Below are positions 45,624 through 53,056 of a stretch of 53,056 bases of DNA, piece after piece. This stretch comes from an uncultured Polynucleobacter sp. GTDB lineage: Bacteria; Pseudomonadota; Gammaproteobacteria; Burkholderiales; Burkholderiaceae. Under the pieces are notes generated by a model. The model had not been told where the DNA came from, made no database searches, and worked only from the letters and a program-made list of their open reading frames with translations. A program made the translations under genes and the position numbers. How positions within the stretch are numbered: position 1 is the stretch's first letter; every line of letters starts with the position of its first letter. The stretch covers positions 1-53,056 of the forward strand of contig CALMBU010000098.1 in the NCBI GenBank assembly GCA_937863045.1. The letters run 5' to 3'.

Positions 45624-46259
45624 ATGTCCAGTCAAGATGAATTCATGAAGTGGCAGCAAGAGCGTGCCAAAGAGCTTTTCTCTCTATCCCATCGACTCTT
45701 AGAGACTGCCAAGGAGCTTGGGGAGCATCAGGTCACAGAAATCAAGGCCAGCATGGAGCATGCCAAGTCTTATGCCAAACAAGCCGCCACCAATGATGTG
45801 GCCAAGCTAAAGGCTTTGCAGGAGCAGTTTTCTGAAGATGCTATGGCGCGAATGAAGATTTACCAAAAGAAGATCAAAGGTCTTCTGAAGACCATGGAAG
45901 ATGAAGCAGCCGATGAAGTGGAAAAGCACCTCAATAAAGCTCGCTCAGCCATGGAGGACTGGCTTAAAGAGGCAAGCAAGAACTTGCCGGCTGGTTCAGA
46001 TAAGTTCACTGACATTGTGCGTGATGTGTCGGATGCTGGCCACAAGGTCCTAAAAGAGGGACGCAAGATGGCAAAGCAGGCAGCGGAGGCTGCAGAACAT
46101 GGCTTTGCTAATTTAGAAAAAATGGCTCATGACGCTGGTAAAAAATTAGCACCCCCTGCGAGCAAAAAACCAGCTGCTAAAAAAGTTACGAGAAAGACTA
46201 TCAAAACGGCTGTAAAAAAGACTGCCAGTAAGCCAGCAAGGAAATCAAGCAAGCTTTGA
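45624..46259 (+). CDS. Coiled-coil (phasin-like) protein with histone H1-like Lys/Ala tail
   Basis: A 211-residue, almost wholly helical, charged protein without membrane segments or cysteines. Residues 1-165 form amphipathic helices (KWQQERAKELFSLSHRLLETA, split family-wise like phasins); the last 45 residues are Lys/Ala/Pro-rich (PASKKPAAKKVTRKTIKT and on), as in H1-like or PhaF-type DNA-binding tails. It may coat storage granules or bind nucleic acid; I do not recognise a firm family. The ATG at 45624 has AGGAGG 7 nt upstream, a strong site; a GTG one codon earlier is possible. Confidence 0.72.
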   Translation: MSSQDEFMKWQQERAKELFSLSHRLLETAKELGEHQVTEIKASMEHAKSYAKQAATNDVAKLKALQEQFSEDAMARMKIYQKKIKGLLKTMEDEAADEVEKHLNKARSAMEDWLKEASKNLPAGSDKFTDIVRDVSDAGHKVLKEGRKMAKQAAEAAEHGFANLEKMAHDAGKKLAPPASKKPAAKKVTRKTIKTAVKKTASKPARKSSKL

Positions 46260-46296
46260 TCAGTTTGATTGATCTGACTGCTTTGATTTTCCCTTG

Positions 46297-46324
46297 AAAA
46301 GCCATGCACTAGCATGGCTTTTCT
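46297..46324 (+). terminator. Intrinsic terminator after the coiled-coil protein gene
   Basis: An 11-bp stem, AAAAGCCATGC (46297-46307) with GCATGGCTTTT (46312-46322), and a 4-nt loop, running into T's. Can work in both directions. Confidence 0.88.
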
Positions 46325-46392
46325 ATTTGTGAAATCAAGGCCATGCTCCTCTATAATTTGCAAATTAATCAGTTTCAATACAAGGGTTAGTT

Positions 46393-47823
46393 ATGTTGCT
46401 TTGGTTGGTTGCAATTTATTTATTAGCGTCAATTGCGATTGGTCTTTTAAGTGCCAGAAAAGTTCACAGCGCCAAAGACTACATCACGGCTGGACGTAAT
46501 TTGCCCCTACCCATGGTGCTTGCCATGGTCTTTGCCACTTGGTTTGGCGCTGAAACTGTTCTCGGAATTTCTGCCACATTTTTAGATAGTGGTTTTAGAG
46601 GTTTGATCTCAGATCCCTTGGGCGCTTCGATCTGTTTGGTTATTTTTGGCTTGATTTTTGCAAGGCCACTCTACCGCATGAATTTGCTAACACTGGGTGA
46701 CTTTTTCAGAATCAGATACAACAAGCAAACAGAAATGATTCTGTCGCTGTGTATTGTGATTTCTTATTTAGGATGGGTTGCTGCGCAGATCACTGCATTG
46801 GGTCTTGTGTTTAATGTGTTGTCCTATGACATGATCACTCAAACCCAAGGCATGTTGATTGGTGCAGCCGTGGTTTTGTTGTACACCTTGTTTGGTGGCA
46901 TGTGGTCTGTGGCGATCACCACCTTTGTGCAAATGATCGTGATCGTGATTGGCTTACTTTTAGTCACCTGGATGGCTGGAGATATGGCGGGTGGCTTTGA
47001 TAAGGTGATCAGCAGTGCTTCTGCAGCGGGTAAGTTTGAGTTCTTACCAAGATTGGAGTGGATTGATATGATCGGCTGGATAGCAGCGCTGGTCACGATG
47101 GGTTTGGGCTCAATACCTCAGCAAGATGTATTCGCGCGTGCCAATTCATCCAAAAATGAAAGTGTTGCTGTGTGGGGCACTACTTTGGGCGGTATCTCAT
47201 ATTTCTTCTTCGCTGCCGTGCCATTGTTCTTGGCTTATTCGGCCACGATGATTGATCCAGAATTAGTTGCAAGATATTTAGATAAAGATTCTCAATTAAT
47301 TTTGCCGATGTTCATTTTGGAAAAAATGCCATTCATCATGCAGGTGATTTTCTTTGGTGCACTTTTATCCGTCATCATGAGCACTGCGTCTGGAACTTTA
47401 TTGGCTCCATCGGTGACTTTTTCAGAGAACATTCTCAAGTCAGTTGTGCCACACATGAGTGATAAGCAATTTTTATGGGCAACCAAGCTCACCGTTGCTT
47501 GTTTTGCATGCATCGTGACTTTTTACGCGATTTATACAGATGCATCGATACACACCATGGTTGAGCATGCTTACCGAATCACCTTGGCCGGTGCTTTTGT
47601 ACCCTTGGCAGCAGGCTTGTTCTGGAAAAAAGCCAGTAATTTAGGAGCCGCTCTTGCCATCACCTTTGGTTTGGGTGTATGGTTGTTATTGGAGTTCACA
47701 AGCGCAGAATTGCTGGTTGAGCCTCATTTATTGGGCTTGATTGCTAGTGCGTTTGGTATGTTGCTTGGGGCTTATTTGGTGCCAAATAAGCATGACTATG
47801 AACACGTAAAAATGGGGCATTAA
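46393..47823 (+). CDS. Sodium:solute symporter family (SSS) transporter
   Basis: A 476-residue membrane protein with about 13 hydrophobic helices. SSS features include SAKDYITAGRNLPLPMVLA near residues 27-45, FATWFGAETVLGISATF, LTLGDFFRIRYNKQTE, MGLGSIPQQDVFARANSSKNE and a GALLSVIMSTASGTLLAPS segment, which resemble PutP-like Na+/solute symporters. The substrate is not predictable from these. The ATG at 46393 is used. It is followed after 8 bp by a small lipoprotein gene. Confidence 0.88.
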   Translation: MLLWLVAIYLLASIAIGLLSARKVHSAKDYITAGRNLPLPMVLAMVFATWFGAETVLGISATFLDSGFRGLISDPLGASICLVIFGLIFARPLYRMNLLTLGDFFRIRYNKQTEMILSLCIVISYLGWVAAQITALGLVFNVLSYDMITQTQGMLIGAAVVLLYTLFGGMWSVAITTFVQMIVIVIGLLLVTWMAGDMAGGFDKVISSASAAGKFEFLPRLEWIDMIGWIAALVTMGLGSIPQQDVFARANSSKNESVAVWGTTLGGISYFFFAAVPLFLAYSATMIDPELVARYLDKDSQLILPMFILEKMPFIMQVIFFGALLSVIMSTASGTLLAPSVTFSENILKSVVPHMSDKQFLWATKLTVACFACIVTFYAIYTDASIHTMVEHAYRITLAGAFVPLAAGLFWKKASNLGAALAITFGLGVWLLLEFTSAELLVEPHLLGLIASAFGMLLGAYLVPNKHDYEHVKMGH

Positions 47824-47831
47824 ATCATTCA

Positions 47832-48140
47832 ATGAGAAAACTCATCCTACTGAGCGCCATCTTTTTGTCAGCCTGTCAGGTTGCCCAAAAACAAGAAGAA
47901 CCGCCGCCTGTTGCAATGGGGGATACTCATTGGACCCTAGAGTTCACATTGTTAAAAAACAATAAGCCCACTGAAGTTAAAACCTATCAATTTGAATCAC
48001 GCATGGATTGCTTTAATACCATGTACAAGATGCAAGAAGCCGCCAAGAAAGTCCGCAATCAAACGGGCGGTGGTCTTTGCTACAAGCTATTTACTGATGG
48101 CCAGGAGCGTACCAGCAAAGATGTTTTATCAAGACATTAA
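47832..48140 (+). CDS. Small lipoprotein of unknown function
   Basis: A 102-residue protein with a short lipoprotein signal (KLILLSAIFLSAC) whose lipobox Cys is residue 15. The mature part begins with a proline-rich stretch (QEEPPPVAMG), then WTLEFTLLKNNKPTEVKTYQF and two cysteines near residues 60 and 80. No known family recognised. It lies 8 bp after the symporter gene, and its end overlaps the lipocalin gene on the other strand by 4 bp. Confidence 0.68.
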   Translation: MRKLILLSAIFLSACQVAQKQEEPPPVAMGDTHWTLEFTLLKNNKPTEVKTYQFESRMDCFNTMYKMQEAAKKVRNQTGGGLCYKLFTDGQERTSKDVLSRH

Positions 48141-48682
48141 AGCTTATTGGTGGGCTTGATCAAATCTTTGCGTTGATAACCTAGTTTTTCTGCTTTCTGT
48201 AAAAGAGCTTCCTCTAGCTTAGGGTCCAGTTGTTTTTGTCTGGCTAAGATCCAGAAATATTTACCCGCTGGCTCACCCACTAAAACCCAAGAGTAATCCT
48301 CGGCTAAATCAATCACCCAATAATCTCCATAAAAAGGTCTGAAGAAAGACACCTTTAACTGAGAGTTATTGGATCCTGGAACCGCTTTAGCAATGCCCTT
48401 AGCAACTTTAGGACCATCTTTTTTAAGGCAGGTATTGAGTACGCTGACATGGCCATCATCTCTCAGAGCATACTGAGCAGAGACGGTCACACAGTCGATA
48501 CTTTCAAAACGATTCGGGAGACGGTAAATTTCATACCAAGTGCCAAGGTAGCGATTCAGATCCACTGAGTTGACGCTTTTCAAAGGACTGCTTGATTGAC
48601 GGTATACGGCTTGACTGGCACAAGCGCTTAAAATGAAAACGCTGGTAATTGAGATAAAAAGAAGATAAATGTATTTACGCAT
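48137..48682 (-). CDS. blc: Bacterial lipocalin (Blc-like outer-membrane lipoprotein)
   Basis: A 181-residue lipoprotein. The signal peptide ends in FILSAC (Cys21, lipobox). The mature part has the lipocalin signature RYLGTWYEIYRLPNRFES, VTVSAQYALRDDG, FFRPFYGDYWVIDL and YFWILARQK, the order of strands in Blc-type lipocalins that bind lipids in the outer membrane. The ATG at 48682 is chosen over an upstream in-frame ATG because the signal peptide begins here. TACGAT ends 6 nt before it and no ribosome-binding site is seen, suggesting a leaderless mRNA. Confidence 0.9.
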   Translation of the reverse strand: MRKYIYLLFISITSVFILSACASQAVYRQSSSPLKSVNSVDLNRYLGTWYEIYRLPNRFESIDCVTVSAQYALRDDGHVSVLNTCLKKDGPKVAKGIAKAVPGSNNSQLKVSFFRPFYGDYWVIDLAEDYSWVLVGEPAGKYFWILARQKQLDPKLEEALLQKAEKLGYQRKDLIKPTNKL

Positions 48683-48688
48683 GATTAC

Positions 48689-48694
48689 ATCGTA
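48689..48694 (-). promoter_or_regulatory. -10-like element in front of the lipocalin gene
   Basis: TACGAT on the minus strand ends exactly 6 nt before the lipocalin ATG, the same layout as for polA and close to that of the SDR gene (7 nt). A -35 match is weak. Promoter function is inferred. Confidence 0.35.
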
Positions 48695-48712
48695 AACTAA
48701 ATTCATACACAC

Positions 48713-49351
48713 ATGAAAATTCGTATTTGGGATCTACCTCTAAGATTGTTTCACTGGCTGTTGGTCATGGCAGTGATTGGTAGTTTTGTGTCCGTCAAAT
48801 TAGGCGGCAATGCCATGATTTGGCACGGTCGTTTTGGTTATTTTGTTTTAACCTTGATTGTCTTCAGGCTCATTTGGGGTTTTGTAGGAACCTATCATGC
48901 GCGCTTTGTAAATTTCATTCGATTCCCTAAAGCCGTCTTAGCCTATCTTAAAAACCCTGCTGAAACGCTTGGCCACAGCCCATTGGGGGCTATCTCAGTT
49001 GTGGTGTTACTTGGCTTGTTTTTAGCTCAAGCCTTGGCGGGCTTATTTGCCAGCGATGACATCGCCTTTGATGGTCCGCTGGCGAAGTATGTGTCTTCTT
49101 CTTGGGTAGAGCTCTTGACTTCATTCCATCGATTGAATGAATGGGTGCTACTGGCTTTGGTGGGCGTGCACATTGCGGCAATTCTGTATTACAAATATGC
49201 CAAGAGAATCAATCTCATCTCTGCCATGATCACGGGTGATAAAGAGTGGGCAGATGCTGCGCCTTTGGTTCAGGATGACTCAAAGATCAGACTCAAAGCG
49301 ATGGCCATACTGATTGCCATCGCTTTGATCATGTATTACTTCTTACGATAG
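48713..49351 (+). CDS. Cytochrome b561 family protein
   Basis: A 212-residue inner-membrane di-heme b-type cytochrome. Family features: IRIWDLPLRLFHWLLVMAV at the N terminus with a heme His, MIWHGRFGYFVLTLIVFRLIWGFVG, LLTSFHRLNEWVLLALVGVHIAAILYY with later heme histidines, and a short cytosolic tail. About four to five membrane helices. It converges on cytochrome c' with a 16-bp overlap; cytochrome b561 can be the redox partner of cytochrome c'. Confidence 0.86.
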   Translation: MKIRIWDLPLRLFHWLLVMAVIGSFVSVKLGGNAMIWHGRFGYFVLTLIVFRLIWGFVGTYHARFVNFIRFPKAVLAYLKNPAETLGHSPLGAISVVVLLGLFLAQALAGLFASDDIAFDGPLAKYVSSSWVELLTSFHRLNEWVLLALVGVHIAAILYYKYAKRINLISAMITGDKEWADAAPLVQDDSKIRLKAMAILIAIALIMYYFLR

Positions 49352-49782
49352 TTATCGTGGCAGGCTTTGCAAGATTTTCCTGCTTCACCAAATGCTTTTT
49401 TAATCATATCTAAATCACCAGATTTAGCTGCCGTATTAAGATCAGCCACAGCCTTTTGCATTTTTTCGCTACCGGCTTTGAACTTATCCATTTCTTTCCA
49501 AATTTCAGGCAATGACTTACCGCCTTCTGTGCCTGGACCAAATGCTTGCCATGGGAGTTGGGCCATGCTGGCAACCACTGCAGCATTCGCAGCAACTTCA
49601 TTTCTGTCAAAAGGCTTTTCACCTTTAACGACAGCGCCAATTCTGGAGAAATGATTTCCCATCACCGTGAATGTCGCTGCGCGATATTTGATCGCATCTT
49701 CAGTTTTGGCAAATTGAGCATGAGCCATGCCGGGCGCTAATAGTGATAACAAGACACCTGCTACTAAGATCGGTTGTTTCAT
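49336..49782 (-). CDS. Cytochrome c' family protein
   Basis: A 148-residue periplasmic heme protein. A cleavable signal peptide ends in AHA (residues 20-22). The mature four-helix bundle has the C-terminal heme site CKACH (Cys138, Cys141, His142) with KSCKACHDNYRKK, as in cytochrome c', which can bind NO. AGGAGA precedes the ATG. It lies upstream of no obvious operon partner; the M50 protease gene is 17 bp upstream on the same strand. Confidence 0.9.
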   Translation of the reverse strand: MKQPILVAGVLLSLLAPGMAHAQFAKTEDAIKYRAATFTVMGNHFSRIGAVVKGEKPFDRNEVAANAAVVASMAQLPWQAFGPGTEGGKSLPEIWKEMDKFKAGSEKMQKAVADLNTAAKSGDLDMIKKAFGEAGKSCKACHDNYRKK

Positions 49783-49799
49783 GCTTATCTCCTAAATGA

Positions 49800-50465
49800 T
49801 TAAAAAATGAAACGAAGTGGCACAAGTAAGACATCTAAAAGCCAGTAAGTGGCAGACATCACTGGTTTCATCCAAAGGGCACTGATCACACCAGTGACCA
49901 CCAGACCTAAAACAATGAAAAAGCCCCAAGGTTCAACCCTTGAAACCATTGCTGCCTGTTTCCAAGGTAACACGCCTACCAAGATACGTCCACCGTCTAG
50001 CGGTGGTAGAGGGAATAAATTAAAGGCAAACATCACCACGTTGACCAATACACCTGCCTGACACATTTCCAAAAAGAAACGCTCAGAGAGTGATACCTTG
50101 ACCAGTAACAAATACATGATGGCCCAAAAGATTGCTTGAACCAAATTAGATCCTGGCCCAGCCAGAGCCACCCAAATCATGTCCTTTTTAGGATGCTTTA
50201 AATTACCAAAGCGAACGGGTACAGGTTTGGCGTAACCAAACAAAAAAGTACCTGCAGTGGCAAAGTAGAGCAATAGAGGAACGGCGATGGTCCCCATTGG
50301 ATCAATGTGCTTGATAGGGTTCAGGGTCACTCTGCCTAAAGCATAGGCTGTGTTGTCACCCAATTGCTTGGCTGCATAACCGTGCGCAGCTTCGTGCAAG
50401 GTAATCGCAAAAATGACAGGTATCGCATAAATAGCAACTGTCTGAATGATGTTTGCGATATCCAT
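49800..50465 (-). CDS. Site-2-type M50 family metalloprotease
   Basis: A 221-residue membrane zinc protease of the M50 family. Zinc ligands appear as HEAAHGYAAK (His24, Glu25, His28) in the first helix and the third-ligand motif FPLPPLDGGRIL near residues 153-164. Five to six hydrophobic helices. It resembles the rhomboid-like/Rip1-type group more than RseP because PDZ domains are absent. Its start codon overlaps the stop of the CopZ-like gene (TAATG), so translation is coupled. The substrate is unknown. Confidence 0.88.
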   Translation of the reverse strand: MDIANIIQTVAIYAIPVIFAITLHEAAHGYAAKQLGDNTAYALGRVTLNPIKHIDPMGTIAVPLLLYFATAGTFLFGYAKPVPVRFGNLKHPKKDMIWVALAGPGSNLVQAIFWAIMYLLLVKVSLSERFFLEMCQAGVLVNVVMFAFNLFPLPPLDGGRILVGVLPWKQAAMVSRVEPWGFFIVLGLVVTGVISALWMKPVMSATYWLLDVLLVPLRFIF

Positions 50466-50668
50466 TAAGCGACCGCCACAATATCGTAACCAGCATCAAT
50501 AATCGTCTCACTCAACTTTTCTCGATCAAGGCCGCTGCTCACTGTCACCGTTTGCTTGGGAATATCTGTTTCAACCTTCGCCTGCGGATCAAGCCCCACA
50601 ATGGCTTTGGTGATGGTTTGCGTGCAGTGACCGCAGTTCATGCCTTTAACGGTAAAAATGAATGCCAT
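50465..50668 (-). CDS. Heavy-metal-associated (CopZ-like) copper chaperone
   Basis: A 67-residue single HMA domain. The metal motif GMNCGHC (residues 9-15) binds Cu(I); the DIPKQTVTVSSGLDRE and YDIVAVA segments complete the ferredoxin-like fold. It probably delivers copper to or from the divergent P-type ATPase. It starts the minus-strand pair with the M50 gene and shares one base with it. Confidence 0.88.
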   Translation of the reverse strand: MAFIFTVKGMNCGHCTQTITKAIVGLDPQAKVETDIPKQTVTVSSGLDREKLSETIIDAGYDIVAVA

Positions 50669-50673
50669 ATTTT

Positions 50674-50704
50674 TTGTGATTTCCTAATATAAGGAGGACA
50701 ATAT
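50674..50704 (+). promoter_or_regulatory. MerR/CueR-like candidate promoter of the copper ATPase gene
   Basis: TTGTGA (50674-50679) and CAATAT (50699-50704) are 19 bp apart, the long spacing of MerR-family promoters, and the spacer is centred on the dyad TCCT-N6-AGGA (50682-50695). E. coli CueR binds a comparable, GC-richer dyad at copA. No merR-type gene is in this window, so this is a hypothesis. Confidence 0.35.
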
Positions 50705-50728
50705 ATATAAATCTTAACTTATTCCATT

Positions 50729-52972
50729 ATGGAGCTTATGAGTCAATTAGTCACCTTAAACATTCGCGGCATGACATGCGCCTCATGTGTGGCTAGACTT
50801 GAAAAATCATTATCAAAAGTTGCTGGGGTTGATGCAGCGAGCGTTAATTTAGCAACTGAAAAAGCTCAGATCAGAGTCAATCAAGAGCCGCAGCTCATCA
50901 CTGATCTTTTGATTGCTGCAGTTGAAAAAACTGGATTTGAGGCGAGCGTGTTCAGTCACCAACAAGCAAGTCCAGCCTCTACAAACTTCATCGACTTGCA
51001 TGGTAAGGGCGCAGTGATCTTGGCCATAGCACTTTCTCTGCCTTTGCTTGCCCCGATGTTGCTCATGCCCTTTGGAATACATTGGATGTTGCCAGCATGG
51101 GTGCAGTTCTTATTGGCAACACCTGTGCAATTTATTTTAGGGTCCCGTTTTTATGTTGCTGGCTTTAAAGCTCTGCGCATGGGCTCTGGCAACATGGACT
51201 TGTTGGTGGCGCTTGGCACTACAGCTGCTTATGGTTTGAGCATTTACACCTGGTATTTGTCTGACTGGGGTAGAGCATATGAACCTCATGAACTTTATTT
51301 TGAAAGTTCTGCGGTGGTGATTTCATTGGTGATGTTAGGTAAGTGGTTGGAAGCCAGAGCTAAAAAAGAAACCACTGCAGCCATCACGGCTCTTCAGTCT
51401 TTATGGCCTGATCAAGCCAAGCTATTGCGCCAGCATGACTTGAAGCAATTGGATTATGAGCATTTACCTATTGCACAAATTCTGCCGGGTGATTGGGTCC
51501 TGGTCTTGCCGGGCGAGCGCATACCTGTGGATGGCTTGGTCATCGAGGGGCTCAGCGAAATTGATGAATCAATGTTGACCGGTGAATCAAGGTTGCTTGA
51601 AAAAGAAAAAGGCGCAACAGTGATTGGTGGGTCTTTGAATGGCTCTGGACGATTGATCATTCAGGCAACAGGCATTGGTGAAACAAGTGTCTTGGCCAAG
51701 ATGATTGCCTTGGTCGAAAATGCTCAAGCAGAAAAAGCCCCTATACAACGATTGGTTGATCAGGTCAGTGCTTGGTTTGTGCCCATAGTGGTTTTAATTG
51801 CTGCGATCAATTTTTTAATTCATGCATTGATTCTGAATGATTCACAAAACGCATTGTTGTACTCAGTAGCAATCTTGGTGATTGCTTGCCCATGCGCTTT
51901 AGGCTTGGCCACGCCTGTGGCTATCATGGCCGGCACTGGGGTGGCGGCAAAGTTTGGCATTTTGATCAAAGATGCACAGGCGCTTGAATTGGCTCACCGC
52001 ATCAACATTGTGGCATTTGATAAAACTGGCACATTGACCTTGGGCAAACCCAGCGTCAAAAATTTTCATAACTTCAGCGATTTAAATGATCAGCAAATCC
52101 ATGCCTTGGCTTTAGGTTTGCAAATGGGCAGTGAACACCCCCTGGCAAAAGCCATGATTCAATTTGGCTTGCAGCATCAGATTCAATCAGAGAGCTATGC
52201 CACGGTTCTTGCGAACGTCGGTAAGGGCATTGAGGGTCAATGTTTGAGCGGCTCTTATCAGGGCAAAAAGATTGCCTTTGTGAGCTTTCATGCAATCAAG
52301 GAGCATGCTTCAGAGCAAATACAAGTGGCTGCGATCAATGAATTAAATCTTGGTCACAGTGCGTCTTGCTTGGTGGATGTGACAGATTCATCCAATCAAA
52401 TCTTAGCCATTTATTCATTTGGAGATGAGTTAAAAGCAAATGTGAGTGAAGCGATCCTGCGCCTCAAATCAATGAAGATTAAAACCATCATGATTTCAGG
52501 CGATAACCAATTAGTGGCTAATATGCTTGCTCAGAAAATTGGCATTGATGAAGTTTACGCAGAAGTATTGCCCGCTGAAAAGGCAGCCATCATTCAGTCA
52601 TTACAAGCCATCAATGGACGAAGTTATGTGGCCATGGTTGGTGATGGGGTGAATGATGCACCTGCTCTTGCGGTGGCTGATGTTGGTATTGCCGTATCAA
52701 CTGGAACAGACATTGCCATGCATGCGGCAAGCATCACTTTGATGCGAGGTGATCCTGCTTTGGTGCCTGATGCAATTGAGATATCGATTAAAACATGGCA
52801 GAAAATCAAACAAAATCTGTTCTGGGCATTTGCTTATAACTTGATTGGTATTCCACTGGCTGCATTGGGTTATCTAACGCCCATGATTGCCGGGGCAGCG
52901 ATGGCGGCATCGAGTGTGAGTGTGGTGGGCAATGCTTTACTGCTTAGAAAATGGTCTAGGCCCAAATCCTGA
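50729..52972 (+). CDS. copA: Copper-exporting P1B-type ATPase
   Basis: Pumps Cu(I) out of the cytosol. 747 residues. A single N-terminal HMA domain has GMTCASC (Cys17, Cys20), then eight membrane helices with the transport CPC in CPCALGLATP (Cys387, Cys389), the phosphatase loop LTGESR, the phosphorylated Asp in DKTGTLT (Asp431), the SEHPLA motif and GDGVNDAPAL hinge. All key residues are present. The ATG at 50729 is used; an in-frame ATG 3 codons later is possible and neither has a clear ribosome-binding site. The end forms a hairpin around the stop codon. Confidence 0.95.
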   Translation: MELMSQLVTLNIRGMTCASCVARLEKSLSKVAGVDAASVNLATEKAQIRVNQEPQLITDLLIAAVEKTGFEASVFSHQQASPASTNFIDLHGKGAVILAIALSLPLLAPMLLMPFGIHWMLPAWVQFLLATPVQFILGSRFYVAGFKALRMGSGNMDLLVALGTTAAYGLSIYTWYLSDWGRAYEPHELYFESSAVVISLVMLGKWLEARAKKETTAAITALQSLWPDQAKLLRQHDLKQLDYEHLPIAQILPGDWVLVLPGERIPVDGLVIEGLSEIDESMLTGESRLLEKEKGATVIGGSLNGSGRLIIQATGIGETSVLAKMIALVENAQAEKAPIQRLVDQVSAWFVPIVVLIAAINFLIHALILNDSQNALLYSVAILVIACPCALGLATPVAIMAGTGVAAKFGILIKDAQALELAHRINIVAFDKTGTLTLGKPSVKNFHNFSDLNDQQIHALALGLQMGSEHPLAKAMIQFGLQHQIQSESYATVLANVGKGIEGQCLSGSYQGKKIAFVSFHAIKEHASEQIQVAAINELNLGHSASCLVDVTDSSNQILAIYSFGDELKANVSEAILRLKSMKIKTIMISGDNQLVANMLAQKIGIDEVYAEVLPAEKAAIIQSLQAINGRSYVAMVGDGVNDAPALAVADVGIAVSTGTDIAMHAASITLMRGDPALVPDAIEISIKTWQKIKQNLFWAFAYNLIGIPLAALGYLTPMIAGAAMAASSVSVVGNALLLRKWSRPKS

Positions 52973-52994
52973 TAACTCAGAGTTTGGGCCTAGA
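52955..52994 (+). terminator. Hairpin straddling the copA stop codon
   Basis: A perfect 12-bp stem, TCTAGGCCCAAA (52955-52966) with TTTGGGCCTAGA (52983-52994), encloses the TGA at 52970-52972 in a 16-nt loop. No U-run follows, so it is either a weak terminator or a 3'-end stability element. The left arm encodes the last residues of copA. Confidence 0.5.
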
Positions 52995-53012
52995 TGTATG
53001 ACTTAGTAATAC

Positions 53013-53056
53013 CTGTCTCTTATACACATCTGACGCTGCCGACGATCTACTCTGTG
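53013..53056. other. Nextera transposase adapter at the contig end
   Basis: CTGTCTCTTATACACATCT (53013-53031) is the Tn5 mosaic end used by Nextera tagmentation. It is followed by GACGCTGCCGACGA (53032-53045), the rest of the read-1-side adapter, then TCTACTCT, whose reverse complement AGAGTAGA matches the i5 index I recall as 504, then GTG beginning the next adapter part. This is a library artefact, not genome sequence. The true sequence ends at 53012. Confidence 0.98.

Overview
The window looks like a piece of a small, AT-leaning betaproteobacterial chromosome of the family Burkholderiaceae, most like Polynucleobacter. This rests on recognised protein families (BPSS1780-type membrane protein, DUF2782 next to polA and homoserine kinase, FolE2, TctAB), on gene order (xseB-ispA-dxs-folE2; rpsU-yqeY-dnaG-rpoD) and on compact coding with overlapping or abutting genes. 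It is not a proven species call. No insertion sequence, prophage, CRISPR array or plasmid signature is visible. The last 44 bases are sequencing-library adapter, so the assembled molecule really ends at 53012, and the first gene (ribF) is cut by the left edge.

Layout. 1-4.5 kb: ribF (partial) divergent from purN and an RsmB-type rRNA methyltransferase, a delta-9-type fatty-acid desaturase, then rpmB-rpmG on the other strand. 4.6-10 kb: radC, fkpB-ispH, an acetylornithine-type aminotransferase, a ferredoxin-reductase fusion protein and an SDR protein. 10-20.5 kb: glnS, tctB-tctA, alaS-tusA, and valS-galU. 20.5-31.6 kb: uvrD, homoserine kinase cluster, polA, a Tat-exported dienelactone hydrolase coupled to a ZIP transporter, a mercaptopyruvate-type sulfurtransferase and a Rieske oxygenase. 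31.8-42.3 kb: xseB-ispA-dxs-folE2, tsaD, then the macromolecular-synthesis operon rpsU-yqeY-dnaG-rpoD and a CAU tRNA. 42.4-53 kb: selD facing a SenB-type selenosugar synthase, a nitroreductase, small unknown proteins, a sodium/solute symporter, a lipocalin, cytochrome b561 with cytochrome c', an M50 protease, and a CopZ-like chaperone divergent from a copper P-type ATPase.

How the genes work together. Most are housekeeping: translation (glnS, alaS, valS, L28, L33, S21, tRNA, tsaD), replication and repair (polA, dnaG, uvrD, xseB, radC), and isoprenoid synthesis (dxs, ispA, ispH). The most interesting accessory unit is selD/senB: selenophosphate made by SelD is the substrate of SenB in the selenoneine pathway, but no senA is present in this window. 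A second pattern is regulatory. Several 5'-most genes without a Shine-Dalgarno sequence (purN, the SDR gene, alaS, valS, the DUF2782 gene, polA, the lipocalin gene) have a -10-like hexamer ending 6-8 nt before the start codon, which predicts leaderless transcripts, and three divergent pairs have overlapping back-to-back -10 elements.
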